Source: Nostoc desertorum CM1-VF14 (lineage in GTDB: Bacteria > Cyanobacteriota > Cyanobacteriia > Cyanobacteriales > Nostocaceae). From it: 44,014 nucleotides of DNA. Made by a program: the position numbers and the translations under genes. The stretch is from the NCBI GenBank assembly GCA_019359245.1, contig JAHHHR010000062.1, positions 1-44,014 of the forward strand. The letters run 5' to 3'. Below the pieces are notes generated by a model. That model was not told the origin of the DNA. It saw only the letters and a program-made list of their open reading frames with translations, and did not search any database. Below, one piece after another: positions 33,652 to 42,262 of this stretch (the stretch's first letter is position 1; each line of letters begins with the position of its first letter).

Positions 33652-34539
33652 ATGTTGGCTCAATTCCAGAGCTTGTATCCCAAAGGCAGTCTAATTTCTG
33701 AATTAGTGCAAATTTTTCAAGGAAAATATATTGTCCGGGCAAGCGTGCAAATAGAAGGCGTAACCCGTGCTACGGGTATGGCAGCAGCAGAAACAGTAGA
33801 AGCAGCAGAAGATCAAGCCAGAACCAGGGCGCTGATAGTTTTGGGTATTACAAATGCACCACAGCAATCAGTGGCATTTAGCTCAAATCCAATTCCCCCA
33901 GTGCAGCTAAATTCTTCCTTGAATACCAAAGCTGGATTGAATGAATCGGCTGCTTATTCCTCTGCAAAGGATGAGGATTTTGTTAGTAGTCAGTGGCCAG
34001 TGGTCAGTGACAAAGAAATATCGATACCGCCTTCCAAAGTACGGAACATCAAACCAGAAGTACTAACAAACAATAATGAACAGTACGGGTACAGCAGTGG
34101 TGCGTCCCTACCAAGCGATAGCTATAGCCAAGATTTAGGTCAAAACTTTCCTGTGACAGCCAACAAGGAGCTAGAATTTGATCCTCCAGTGGAAAACTTG
34201 GAAATAACCTTTGATAACCAGGTGGAAAATCAAACATTTCCAGAGATTTCTGCCAATAATGTCACACCATTTACACCTCGGAGTTACAGCCCTCAAGAGA
34301 ATGTCGCCACCCCGCCAGTGACCGGAAAGAGAAAGAAGAAAGCTGAACCCGTTGATTTATCGGATGTAATTGCTAAAACAGATGTCGAACTTCAGCGTTT
34401 AGGCTGGACTCCAGAACAGGGGCGGGAACACCTGATTGAAACTTATGGGAAGCGGGGGCGTACTTTGCTAACTGAAGAAGAATTACACGGGTTTCTCAAA
34501 TACTTACAATCTCAGCCAGACCCAATAGCGGGATTTTGA
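33652..34539 (+). CDS. Unknown two-domain protein with repeat-derived linker
   Basis: Residues 1-68 form a compact domain (FQSLYPKGSLISELVQIFQG, then YIVRASVQIEGVTRATGMAA with AEDQARTRAL). Residues about 238-295 form a helical domain (LSDVIAKTDVELQRLGWTPE, YGKRGRTLLTEEELHGFLKY). Both are conserved-looking, and I recall the combination from cyanobacteria without a function. The N-terminal strand pattern hints at a nucleic-acid-binding or Rad52-like fold, but this is weak. The middle is low-complexity, and residues 112-120 (VSSQWPVVSD region) come from a GTCAGTG heptamer repeat. The start is an ATG. Confidence 0.7.
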   Translation: MLAQFQSLYPKGSLISELVQIFQGKYIVRASVQIEGVTRATGMAAAETVEAAEDQARTRALIVLGITNAPQQSVAFSSNPIPPVQLNSSLNTKAGLNESAAYSSAKDEDFVSSQWPVVSDKEISIPPSKVRNIKPEVLTNNNEQYGYSSGASLPSDSYSQDLGQNFPVTANKELEFDPPVENLEITFDNQVENQTFPEISANNVTPFTPRSYSPQENVATPPVTGKRKKKAEPVDLSDVIAKTDVELQRLGWTPEQGREHLIETYGKRGRTLLTEEELHGFLKYLQSQPDPIAGF

Positions 34540-34598
34540 TTTGTCATTAGTCATTTGTCATTAGTCATTTGTCGGTTGCAAGGACTGATGACTAATAA
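34540..34598. repeat. CATTTGT/CATTAGT heptamer repeat with inverted arm
   Basis: TTGTCATTAGTCATTTGTC repeats with period 7 directly after the stop of the preceding gene, and an inverted GATGACTAAT follows at 34587-34596. It is the same GTCATTAGTC sequence as in the element at 13016-13242. Confidence 0.75.
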
Positions 34599-34652
34599 CG
34601 TAGGCTATTGAATATAACGAAGCTATGGAACTTGTGAAGTCCACTGTTTCAT

Positions 34653-34690
34653 AAATAACCCCTCTCCATTTATGAAGAGGGGTTATTTTT
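34653..34690. terminator. Bidirectional terminator between convergent genes
   Basis: AAATAACCCCTCT (34653-34665), 10-base loop, AGAGGGGTTATTT (34676-34688), a perfect 13-bp stem. T-tracts occur on both strands. It separates the unknown gene (plus) from clpP (minus). Confidence 0.85.
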
Positions 34691-34741
34691 GGGGTTTAAG
34701 GAAATTAAATGTGGTAAATCACTATTTACCACTCGCTACTA

Positions 34742-35353
34742 TTAATTAAGAACAGCAACTGCGGGGCGGCTACCAGCAGCGTGACGGTCAATCACTTCGT
34801 CAATTAAGCCGTATTCTCTGGCTTCCTCTGGTGACATGAAGAAGTCACGTTCAGTATCTTCAGCAATGCGCTCAATTGGTTGACCTGTATGTTCGGCTAA
34901 ATAGTCATTTAGCCGCTTCTTGTGGTACAGAATTTCCCGCGCCTGAATTTCGATATCAGTCGCTTGTCCTTGAGCGCCACCTAGAGGTTGATGAATCATA
35001 ATCCGAGAATGGGGTAAACTCATCCGCTTACCCTTAGCACCAGCACTGAGGAGGAAAGCGCCCATACTCGCCGCCAATCCGGTACAAATTGTACAGACAT
35101 CAGGGCGAATGTGTTTCATAGTGTCAAAAATGCCCATACCAGCCGTCACCGAACCACCGGGAGAATTGATGTACATATAAATGTCTTTCTCCGAGTCTTC
35201 GGCATCCAAATACAGCAGTTGGGCAACAATCAAGTTAGCAATGTTGTTGTCAACTTGTTGTCCCAAAAAGATGATGCGCTCACGCAACAGCCGTGAGTAG
35301 ATGTCAAAGGCGCGTTCGCCTCGACCCGATTGTTCAATAACGATAGGAATCAT
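34742..35353 (-). CDS. clpP: ATP-dependent Clp protease proteolytic subunit
   Basis: The 203-residue serine peptidase forms the tetradecameric barrel of Clp protease. The catalytic triad is visible: Ser96 in LAASMGAFLL, His121 in IMIHQPLGG and Asp170 in TERDFFMSPEEA. It also has YINSPGGSVTAGMGIFDTM and HKKRLNDYLAEHTGQP. This is an active ClpP and not the inactive ClpR, which lacks the triad. Cyanobacteria have several clpP paralogues; which one this is cannot be settled here. No clpX or clpR is adjacent. Confidence 0.96.
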   Translation of the reverse strand: MIPIVIEQSGRGERAFDIYSRLLRERIIFLGQQVDNNIANLIVAQLLYLDAEDSEKDIYMYINSPGGSVTAGMGIFDTMKHIRPDVCTICTGLAASMGAFLLSAGAKGKRMSLPHSRIMIHQPLGGAQGQATDIEIQAREILYHKKRLNDYLAEHTGQPIERIAEDTERDFFMSPEEAREYGLIDEVIDRHAAGSRPAVAVLN

Positions 35354-35905
35354 GGAAGCGTGTTTGTGGCTACTTTAAATACATTTTATCGGTGACAGCA
35401 CGAAACTGGGGTTTATCTCTACAGTTCCCAAGCAGATAAATCAATTCTTTCTCGTTTTCCCTTGTCTAATACAGCGATTTTCAGTTGAGCAGACTATAAA
35501 TTTAACGAAAAGGCAGTTATTGATTAAGGCAGGGGCAAAGAATTCTCCCCTTTTCTCCCTGCTCCCTGCTCCCTTGCTTTTTGTTCACTAAGGGCACTTT
35601 TTAGGAACAGAAGCTGTCTAAAAAAATATCCCCATGTCGGGAAGAACAAATTAAAAAACTCTAATTATCGCCAACCTCATATCTCGGCATTTGCTGGACA
35701 ACTTTGGCAATGTAGTGATTAAGCCGATAACCGAAATCCAATTTGCTTAGGGAATTGTGTTAACTGAGTAACATTTTAAACATTTTTTTAGGATTTTTCT
35801 CAGCAATTCTCAAGTTATTTTTGTTAGATTCGGTAAATCGATAGTACGAGGTGTATTTAGAATAACCAGTCCTACTTGAATGCTATCCACCCAGAGAGAC
35901 GTGCC
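35354..35905. other. Intergenic region with one palindromic repeat and a short relic
   Basis: A GGCAGGGG arm and CTCCCTG units (35526-35582) form a palindromic repeat like that at 30041. On the minus strand 35661-35759 is an open stretch without a start codon, ending LNHYIAKVVQQMPRYEVGDN. It looks protein-like and may be the relic of a lost gene. Nothing else is clear. Confidence 0.4.
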
Positions 35906-36061
35906 ATGCTGGAAAAACTTGTACAAGCCGCCATCATCACCTTCTTGCTCCACCTGATAGCAGGACTTAGCCCAAATACTATGATTCAGACAAGGACAGC
36001 ATCACCTGTGCCAGAAACGCCACCAAATATCGTTAGCTTACTATTGCGATCGTTTCAGTAA
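35906..36061 (+). CDS. Small hydrophobic protein, unknown
   Basis: The 51-residue product MLEKLVQAAIITFLLHLIAG continues LSPN and a polar tail. One transmembrane helix covers about residues 6-24. The ATG at 35906 has a GAGAGA 8 bases upstream. The longer frame starts with TTG. Size and hydrophobicity resemble small thylakoid or stress proteins, but I recognise no family. Confidence 0.5.
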   Translation: MLEKLVQAAIITFLLHLIAGLSPNTMIQTRTASPVPETPPNIVSLLLRSFQ

Positions 36062-36233
36062 AAATATTTCACAAATTGTACAGATGTCAGCGATATAAAA
36101 GACATGAACTACTATCTCTTACCCAAGGGATAATTCGCTCGTAGGATTTCTTGCTTATGTACATAGCCGTTTAGGCTAACACTTCTGGGAACAGGATAGA
36201 CTGAGCAAAGAAGGCAACTACTTGCGTTTAATC

Positions 36234-38288
36234 ATGACTAATCGCCTTGCTGAAGCTAAGAGCCTCTATCTCCGCAAACACGCCGAAAACCCGATTGATT
36301 GGTGGTCTTGGTGTGACGAAGCACTTGCAACTGCAAGGGCGCAAAATAAACCGATTTTCCTTTCCATTGGCTACTCTAGTTGCCACTGGTGTACTGTCAT
36401 GGAAGGCGAGGCTTTTTCTGATATTGCGATCGCTGACTACATGAATGCCAATTATCTTCCCATCAAAGTAGACAGGGAAGAAAGACCTGACCTCGATAGC
36501 ATCTATATGCAAGCTTTGCAGATGATGAGTGGTCAAGGGGGTTGGCCTTTAAACGTATTTCTTTCCCCAGAAGATTTAGTGCCGTTTTATGCTGGTACTT
36601 ATTTCCCTGTAGACCCGCGCTATGGTCGTCCTGGATTTTTACAGGTGTTGCAAGCGCTTCGCCGTTACTACGATACAGAAAAAGCAGAATTACAGCAACG
36701 CAAAGCCTTAATTATTGAGTCGCTGCTCACGTCTGCGGTGTTGCAAGATGGTACAACAGACGAGCTTGAAGACCGGGAATTACTCCGCCAAGGTTGGGAA
36801 ACCAGCACAGGTGTAATTACTCCTAGTCAATCTGGTAATAGCTTTCCGATGATTCCCTATGCAGAATTAGCACTTCGGGGAACTCGATTTAATTTTGAAT
36901 CTCGCTATGATGGCAAGCAAGTTTGTACCCAACGCGGACTAGACTTAGCACTGGGAGGCATTTACGACCATGTGGGCGGTGGTTTTCATCGATATACTGT
37001 TGATGCTACTTGGACAGTACCCCACTTTGAAAAAATGCTCTACGACAATGGACAGATTGTGGAGTATATAGCTTCTTTATGGAGTGCAGGAGTACAAGAA
37101 GCAGCCTTTGAGAGAGCAGTTGCTGGTACTGTACAATGGCTGAAGCGAGAAATGACCGCGGCTGAAGGTTACTTCTATGCTGCTCAAGATGCCGACAGCT
37201 TCATTGAACCCACGGCGGTAGAACCAGAAGAAGGAGCCTTTTACGTCTGGAGTTACAGGGAACTACAACAGCTGTTAACGCCTGAAGAATTAAGGGAATT
37301 AGAACAGTTTACAGTGTCACCTAACGGCAACTTTGAAGGGCGTAATGTCTTGCAAAGACGCCATTCTGGGCAACTGAGCGCAACGGTGGAAACGGCTCTG
37401 GGCAAGCTATTTACCGCTCGCTATGGCGTTAGTTCTGAGTCTTTAGAAACTTTTCCCCCGGCTCGTAACAACCAGGAAGCAAAAACCACTAGCTGGCCAG
37501 GTCGCATTCCCTCGGTGACAGATACGAAGATGATTGTCGCTTGGAATAGCTTGATGATTTCTGGGTTGGCTAAAGCTGCTGGGGTTTTCCAAGAACCGTT
37601 ATATCTAGAATTAGCAGCACGAGCAGCAAATTTTATCTTGGAAAATCAGTTTGTCGATGGGCGTTTTCAGCGACTCAACTATCAAGGAGAACCAACCGTT
37701 TTAGCGCAGTCCGAAGATTACGCCTTTTTTATTAAAGCTCTCCTCGATTTACAAGCTTCTAACCCTGAAAATAAGCAATGGTTAGAAAAAGCGATCGCTA
37801 TCCAAGATGAATTTAACGAATTTCTCTGGAGTGCCGAATTAGGTGGATACTATAACACATCAAGTGATTCTAGTCAAGAATTAATTGTGCGGGAGCGCAG
37901 TTACGTTGATAATGCTACACCATCAGCTAATGGAATTGCGATCGCTAACCTTGTCCGTCTCGCTCTACTCACTGATAATCTAGATTATTTGGATTTAGCG
38001 GAACTTGGCTTAAAAGCTTTTAGAAGTGTAATGCATCGCGCTCCCCAAGCTTGTCCCAGTTTATTTACAGCGTTGGATTGGTATCGTAATTCTACCTTGA
38101 TTCGCAGCACCATTGAACAAATCAACGCTTTGATCCCCAAGTATTTGCCTACGGCTGTTTTTGCCATAACATCTGATTTACCAGAGGGAAGCGTTGGGTT
38201 AGTTTGCCAAGGTTTGAAATGTCTTGCACCAGCAGCAAATGTAGAGCATTTATTGCAGCAAGTGCAGCAAAGTCAGGTTAGGGCGTGA
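36234..38288 (+). CDS. Thioredoxin-domain protein of the DUF255 (YyaL/SSP411) family
   Basis: The 684-residue protein begins with a thioredoxin-like DUF255 domain (NRLAEAKSLYLRKHAENPID, IFLSIGYSSCHWCTVMEGEA with Cys50-x-x-Cys53, then VDREERPDLDSIYM and GGWPLNVFL). An alpha/alpha toroid like N-acylglucosamine epimerase follows, with GGIYDHVGGGFHRYTVD, FEKMLYDNGQ, TDTKMIVAWNSLMISGLAKA and YVDNATPSANGIA. The physiological role is unknown; human SSP411 (spermatogenesis-associated 20) is a relative. The ATG at 36234 is used because the longer frame starts with TTG. Confidence 0.93.
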   Translation: MTNRLAEAKSLYLRKHAENPIDWWSWCDEALATARAQNKPIFLSIGYSSCHWCTVMEGEAFSDIAIADYMNANYLPIKVDREERPDLDSIYMQALQMMSGQGGWPLNVFLSPEDLVPFYAGTYFPVDPRYGRPGFLQVLQALRRYYDTEKAELQQRKALIIESLLTSAVLQDGTTDELEDRELLRQGWETSTGVITPSQSGNSFPMIPYAELALRGTRFNFESRYDGKQVCTQRGLDLALGGIYDHVGGGFHRYTVDATWTVPHFEKMLYDNGQIVEYIASLWSAGVQEAAFERAVAGTVQWLKREMTAAEGYFYAAQDADSFIEPTAVEPEEGAFYVWSYRELQQLLTPEELRELEQFTVSPNGNFEGRNVLQRRHSGQLSATVETALGKLFTARYGVSSESLETFPPARNNQEAKTTSWPGRIPSVTDTKMIVAWNSLMISGLAKAAGVFQEPLYLELAARAANFILENQFVDGRFQRLNYQGEPTVLAQSEDYAFFIKALLDLQASNPENKQWLEKAIAIQDEFNEFLWSAELGGYYNTSSDSSQELIVRERSYVDNATPSANGIAIANLVRLALLTDNLDYLDLAELGLKAFRSVMHRAPQACPSLFTALDWYRNSTLIRSTIEQINALIPKYLPTAVFAITSDLPEGSVGLVCQGLKCLAPAANVEHLLQQVQQSQVRA

Positions 38289-38389
38289 AATAGTTTTATT
38301 TCTCCCAGCTAGGATGTTACTAGCGGGTCATACAACCTTGATGGTAACTTTCTGCGCGGTTGCTCATTTGACTTCGTCTAGTGATGAGT

Positions 38390-38812
38390 CTAAACAGACC
38401 AAGGATTAACCATTACAACCCCTGTCCCAGCAAAATCTTTTTCGTTACGGGTAACAAGTGATAAAGAGTTATGAATTGCAATCGCTGCAATCAGAGAATC
38501 CATGACAGGTAGAGGTCGCCCATTGTGTTCTAATTGCCCAACTAAATTTCCCCACAACACCATTGTTGAGACATCTATACTTAAGATTCTTTGTTGAAAG
38601 CGATTGGGTAGGGTTTCATTGAGCAAAGTTGTTAGAGATTCTTTCCGCTTAGATGCAGTGATTTTGCTGATGCCTTTAGCGATTTCACCAATTGTGATGA
38701 CGCTGAGGTAAAGTGTTTCAGGCACTTGGGCATCTAGCCAATCTAAAACTTGTTGATTTGGTTGTTTAGCAACAAGTTCGGAAATCAGGCAAGTATTAAG
38801 GAGATAAGTCAT
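38390..38812 (-). CDS. PIN-domain VapC-like toxin with altered first catalytic position
   Basis: The 140-residue PIN-domain protein normally would be an Mg-dependent RNase toxin. Conserved acids are Glu43 (TIGEIAKG), Asp105 (PVMDSLIAAIA) and Asp126 (RNEKDF). The first family Asp, usually in LLDTN or LLDTC, is Asn6 here (YLLNTCLISEL). PIN nucleases need this Asp for metal binding, so activity may be lost or reduced. Its ATG overlaps the antitoxin stop (ATGA). Confidence 0.88.
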   Translation of the reverse strand: MTYLLNTCLISELVAKQPNQQVLDWLDAQVPETLYLSVITIGEIAKGISKITASKRKESLTTLLNETLPNRFQQRILSIDVSTMVLWGNLVGQLEHNGRPLPVMDSLIAAIAIHNSLSLVTRNEKDFAGTGVVMVNPWSV

Positions 38813-39033
38813 GGGGTGAAGGCATCGCGGGGAAGACTGCGATCTCGACTAAGGTCAAGTTCTTCGGAGAGTTCAGCTAGTGGGGATCGACGGAAAAACT
38901 CTGAGAGTTTGCTTGGTTGATCTGGGGGGGTGTTGTTGTGTGTGGTCAGGCTTTGGGCAAGGAGTTGGATGATGTACAGTTTATCGTTGGGGGAAAGCTG
39001 AAGAAGTTGTTGTTCGAGTTCTTGGATAGCCAT
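38809..39033 (-). CDS. Antitoxin-like partner of the PIN protein
   Basis: The 74-residue product begins MAIQELEQQLLQLSPNDKLY, a helical segment common in small cyanobacterial antitoxins. It then has a Ser/Pro linker and an acidic/basic C-terminus LSEELDLSRDRSLPRDAF of the kind that inserts into a PIN active site. The start is ATG 39033; a longer frame needs TTG. Overlap with the toxin gene shows translational coupling. Confidence 0.8.
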   Translation of the reverse strand: MAIQELEQQLLQLSPNDKLYIIQLLAQSLTTHNNTPPDQPSKLSEFFRRSPLAELSEELDLSRDRSLPRDAFTP

Positions 39034-39045
39034 GATGTGGTTCAA

Positions 39046-39405
39046 GTAGAGGATAAATTTATTCTACGGACTTTGGCTATACAGCAGTTTTCTTTTGCAT
39101 GAGGTACAAAGTCACTGGTTTTGAGGCAGGAGGCAGGAGGCAGAAGAATAATTTGATTTGTGAATCCTTGGTTCTGTACTTCATTTAGCTGCAAACTGCT
39201 GTAAGCCAGCGATTTCAATTGCTGACGAGTGATGCATACAAGTGCAAGATAAGTAAGTCGGTGCAATAAAACCAAACTATGTAAACAAAAGTAAATAAGG
39301 CTCAAACTCTTTCTCCTTCTGCTCCCTGCCCCTGCCCCCTGCTTTATTACGACAATAATTATTTACGCCGACCTACTTATATTTCTACCCCGATTTTTTG
39401 AAAAA
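39046..39405. other. Intergenic region with split palindromic repeat
   Basis: A GGCAGGA purine arm in tandem (39124-39143) and an opposing CTGCTCCCTGCCCC arm (39317-39344) flank about 170 bases of ordinary sequence. The 87-codon minus frame here runs through both arms and is not credible. The mobA promoter should lie near the right end. Confidence 0.5.
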
Positions 39406-40008
39406 ATGACTATTAACTCGCGTAGTCAATTAACCGCTATTGTATTAGCAGGTGGCAAGAGTTCTCGCATGGGTCAGGATAAAGCCCTGATTACTATTCA
39501 AGGAATACCATTGTTGCAGCGAGTTTGTAGCATTGCTCAAAGCTGTGCTGATGTTGTTTATATAGTCACTCCCTGGCCAGAACGCTACCAAGACTTGCTT
39601 TTGCCCAATTGCCAATTTATCCGAGAAGTGCCTTTATCTGAAGAATCTCTAACCCACGGGCCTCTAGTTGGTTTTGCTCAAGGGTTAGCCGAAGTTAAAA
39701 CAGATTGGGTGCTGTTGCTAGCTTGCGATTTGCCGAAGTTGCGGGTTGAGGTGTTGCAAGATTGGGTAACTAGACTTGATAGCGTGGGGGATAATGCGAT
39801 CGCAGCTTTAGCTCATCATCCGAAAGGCTGGGAACCTCTATGTGGTTTCTATCGCCGTCGCTGTTTGCCACAACTTTTAGAGTTTATCAATCAAGGGGGG
39901 CGATCGTTTCAGCAATGGCTTCGGCAATATCCTGTAGAAGTTTTGCCTTTACCAGAACCTGAAATGCTGTTTAACTGTAATGCACCAGAGGATTTGGCTT
40001 TAAGTTAA
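39406..40008 (+). CDS. mobA: Molybdenum cofactor guanylyltransferase MobA
   Basis: MobA transfers GMP from GTP to molybdopterin to give the guanine-dinucleotide cofactor needed by nitrate reductase (bis-MGD). The 200-residue protein shows the nucleotidyltransferase signature LAGGKSSRMGQDKAL (14-28), LTHGPLVGFAQGL and LLACDLPKL with the metal-binding Asp. It ends with NCNAPEDL, also typical. No other molybdopterin or nitrate genes are in the window. Confidence 0.93.
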   Translation: MTINSRSQLTAIVLAGGKSSRMGQDKALITIQGIPLLQRVCSIAQSCADVVYIVTPWPERYQDLLLPNCQFIREVPLSEESLTHGPLVGFAQGLAEVKTDWVLLLACDLPKLRVEVLQDWVTRLDSVGDNAIAALAHHPKGWEPLCGFYRRRCLPQLLEFINQGGRSFQQWLRQYPVEVLPLPEPEMLFNCNAPEDLALS

Positions 40009-40020
40009 TTGAAAAAGAGT

Positions 40021-40128
40021 TCGGAATTCAGAATTAATTAGTGGGGGATGAGAAAGATGAGGGGAATTTTCCTTCTGAATTCTGATCGGAGGCGGAGTGT
40101 CTCCGGCTCCGCTCCTGAATTCTGCTAT
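40021..40128. repeat. Palindromic repeat between mobA and the glycosyl hydrolase gene
   Basis: TTCAGAATT (40027-40035) is matched by inverted AATTCTGA (40078-40085) and again by GAATTCTG (40117-40124). Inside is a GC-rich hairpin, GGAGGCGGAG (40088-40097) with CTCCGCTCC (40107-40115). It fills the gap between two convergent genes and could act as a terminator. Confidence 0.65.
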
Positions 40129-41628
40129 TTACCGAGTGCGACAAAATTTGCGATCGTTATCATTCTGAGGATATTGCCAAGAATAGGCAAAATGGCTAAC
40201 TCCCTTCAGTTGAGGGGCGTATTGGCGAAGTGCTTGCATTTGCGCTTCTAGGGATGGACGATTACTAATCGATCCCCCCCATTTGCCGGCTAAAGCTGGA
40301 ATCACTTGAGTACCAGGTTTTGTCATACTCAAAACCCGTTGCACTTGTGCCACAATACAACTCGCATTACCGCAATTCCCATAAGCCATAGGATGCCACT
40401 GCAATGTGGTGGGGAAACGATCCCAAGGTTGTAAGCGGGAATCATACCCTTGTCCTACAGTTTGGTTACCGTCAGGGAAAAACACTACTCCCGTGGGAAT
40501 ATTTTGCTGCTTTGCTGGGTAACTAGCTATAGTGACAAAATCTAGAATTCCTTGCATGGCGTGGGCAACGGCGAGTTGCCACAATTCCCATTGTAAAAGT
40601 GGCTGTCTATCAGTTGCAGGCAGAATTGATTTTTGCCCTGGCGGGGGGATGCGTCCTTGCCAGAGGGGTTCGCCTTCCCGAGGATAAAGTTTATCGAGTT
40701 CAGCGATATCTCCGGCGGTGACATATCCCTTACGCAAAAAGCGGCGAATCAAGTCTAGCCCTTTGTAATTCTGTGCTCGTTTAAATAAAGCTTCTTGAAT
40801 TGCGGGACTAAATAGCCATAAATCTGAAACTTTGGTGGCAATGGAATCACTTCCTGCTTGGCGCGGATAGCGCACGTAGTCTAATAGCAAACCATCTGGG
40901 CGACGGCGTAAAACTTCTTGTACTAATTGGTAGTAGTCGCGTTTTGCTTGTGGATTGTAGGGGTCGATAAATAGTTGAGAGCCATTATCTACGACATATA
41001 AGCTTGTTTGACCTTTGCCATTACGAGCGATCGCATTTTCTCTGTCTCGGCGCTGGGCGTAAGTATAGCCGAAATTGGTAGTAAACATCCAGGCGTAGAC
41101 CTTTAAACCGCGTTGCCGACCTTTTTGAATTGCTGTAGCGAGTAAATCGGCCTTTTCTGCTCCTGGGGTGCGAATTACAGAAGGCCAAGCCGTCGGGTTG
41201 GCTGTTGCTGGCAATAATACTTGCCCGTCGTAAAATACTTCTATATAAACTTGATTATAACCACGGTTGACAATCCGATCCATAATCTGGTCAATTGTTC
41301 CTGGTTGAACATCACAGGGATACAAGCGCAACCAAAGGGCTTGGATTTGCGGCCAATTCCGACTGCGACACTTCTGTAATTCCTGTGCCTGCTTTTTTAC
41401 TAAGTTTTGATAGCGGGTTTGGGCATCTTGCTTGCCCTTGAGAGCTGATAAACGTAAGGTTTCTTTTTCTTGTGCTGCTGCTGATGATAAATGACAATAC
41501 TGGGTTACTTGCGCCCTTGCTGGTTCGCTTCCCAAGCTGGGGAGCAACGAACTACTAGTGAAAACAACAGCGAATAGGCGCTGCCAAAATAATCTTGATC
41601 TTGCAACGTTCAAGGGGTGGTTAAACAT
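40129..41628 (-). CDS. Secreted family 10-type glycosyl hydrolase-like protein
   Basis: The 499-residue protein has an N-terminal signal or anchor (FWQRLFAVVFTSSSLLPSLG), a Gln/Lys-rich coiled segment, then a TIM-barrel domain: IQALWLRLYPCDVQPGTIDQ, RGYNQVYIEVFYDGQVLLPA, GLKVYAWMFTTNFGYTYAQR, LFIDPYNPQAKRDYYQLVQE and GLLLDYVRYPRQ. This matches the YngK/GH10-like family found next to cell-wall genes in many bacteria. The substrate is unknown. The catalytic acid pair cannot be assigned by eye. Convergent with mobA. Confidence 0.82.
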   Translation of the reverse strand: MFNHPLNVARSRLFWQRLFAVVFTSSSLLPSLGSEPARAQVTQYCHLSSAAAQEKETLRLSALKGKQDAQTRYQNLVKKQAQELQKCRSRNWPQIQALWLRLYPCDVQPGTIDQIMDRIVNRGYNQVYIEVFYDGQVLLPATANPTAWPSVIRTPGAEKADLLATAIQKGRQRGLKVYAWMFTTNFGYTYAQRRDRENAIARNGKGQTSLYVVDNGSQLFIDPYNPQAKRDYYQLVQEVLRRRPDGLLLDYVRYPRQAGSDSIATKVSDLWLFSPAIQEALFKRAQNYKGLDLIRRFLRKGYVTAGDIAELDKLYPREGEPLWQGRIPPPGQKSILPATDRQPLLQWELWQLAVAHAMQGILDFVTIASYPAKQQNIPTGVVFFPDGNQTVGQGYDSRLQPWDRFPTTLQWHPMAYGNCGNASCIVAQVQRVLSMTKPGTQVIPALAGKWGGSISNRPSLEAQMQALRQYAPQLKGVSHFAYSWQYPQNDNDRKFCRTR

Positions 41629-42262
41629 ACCTAGCAGTAGATGGACACAATAATCATCGACCCCAATTCAGATAATTGTGGGCAACGTGTATCGAATTAT
41701 ATCGTTAAGGAGTAAGGGTTCTAAAACCTCTTTTTTCAAGACTGCTCAAGGAGTATTTGTGTTGCCGAATTTTTTTATAAATACATAAATACATACATTG
41801 CAGTATAAAATATCTAAATTTTTACGCAATTTTAGTCTACTATTGGGTAGATTTTGCCTCTACCTTAGTTAGTGAAAATCTGCCAAAACCAGTAGTATTT
41901 TTGAACTAAGAATAGCCCGAATTTTAGCTCTTGTCATTACCCCCATCTTTTCAATTTCTGGCTTCGTTGCTATTCCGTTTGGGGATTAATAGCTGTATCT
42001 AGCAGCCCTAAAAATCATTTGTAAAAATAAAAATAAGGAAACGAACCGCGAAGGACGCGAAGGAAAGAAACATAGCGGTTCCCGACCTAGTGAGGTATGT
42101 TTTTAAAGCTACTAACTTTGGTGAGCAAGATTTGGGTGAACCAAAGCGTCTACGCAACGATGGCAAAATCAAGCCAAGTGAACTAAAAAACTAAATTTGC
42201 TATTTTTAATGTGGTGCTGAGTATGTTTATTATGCCATTCTTACCCCAAAAGGAATTTTAAT
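41629..42262. other. Intergenic region upstream of the receptor lipoprotein
   Basis: No gene is convincing in these 634 bases. At about 42040-42070 a GAACCGCGAAGGACGCGAAG block matches a common Nostoc repeat. A frame without a start codon from it ends FGEQDLGEPKRLRN and so on, at 42194, which may be a relic. I looked for a cobalamin riboswitch and saw none. Confidence 0.4.

Noticed and set aside
39042..39305. 87-codon frame on the minus strand
   Set aside because: It runs through a purine repeat arm and overlaps the start of the antitoxin gene; the composition is not protein-like.
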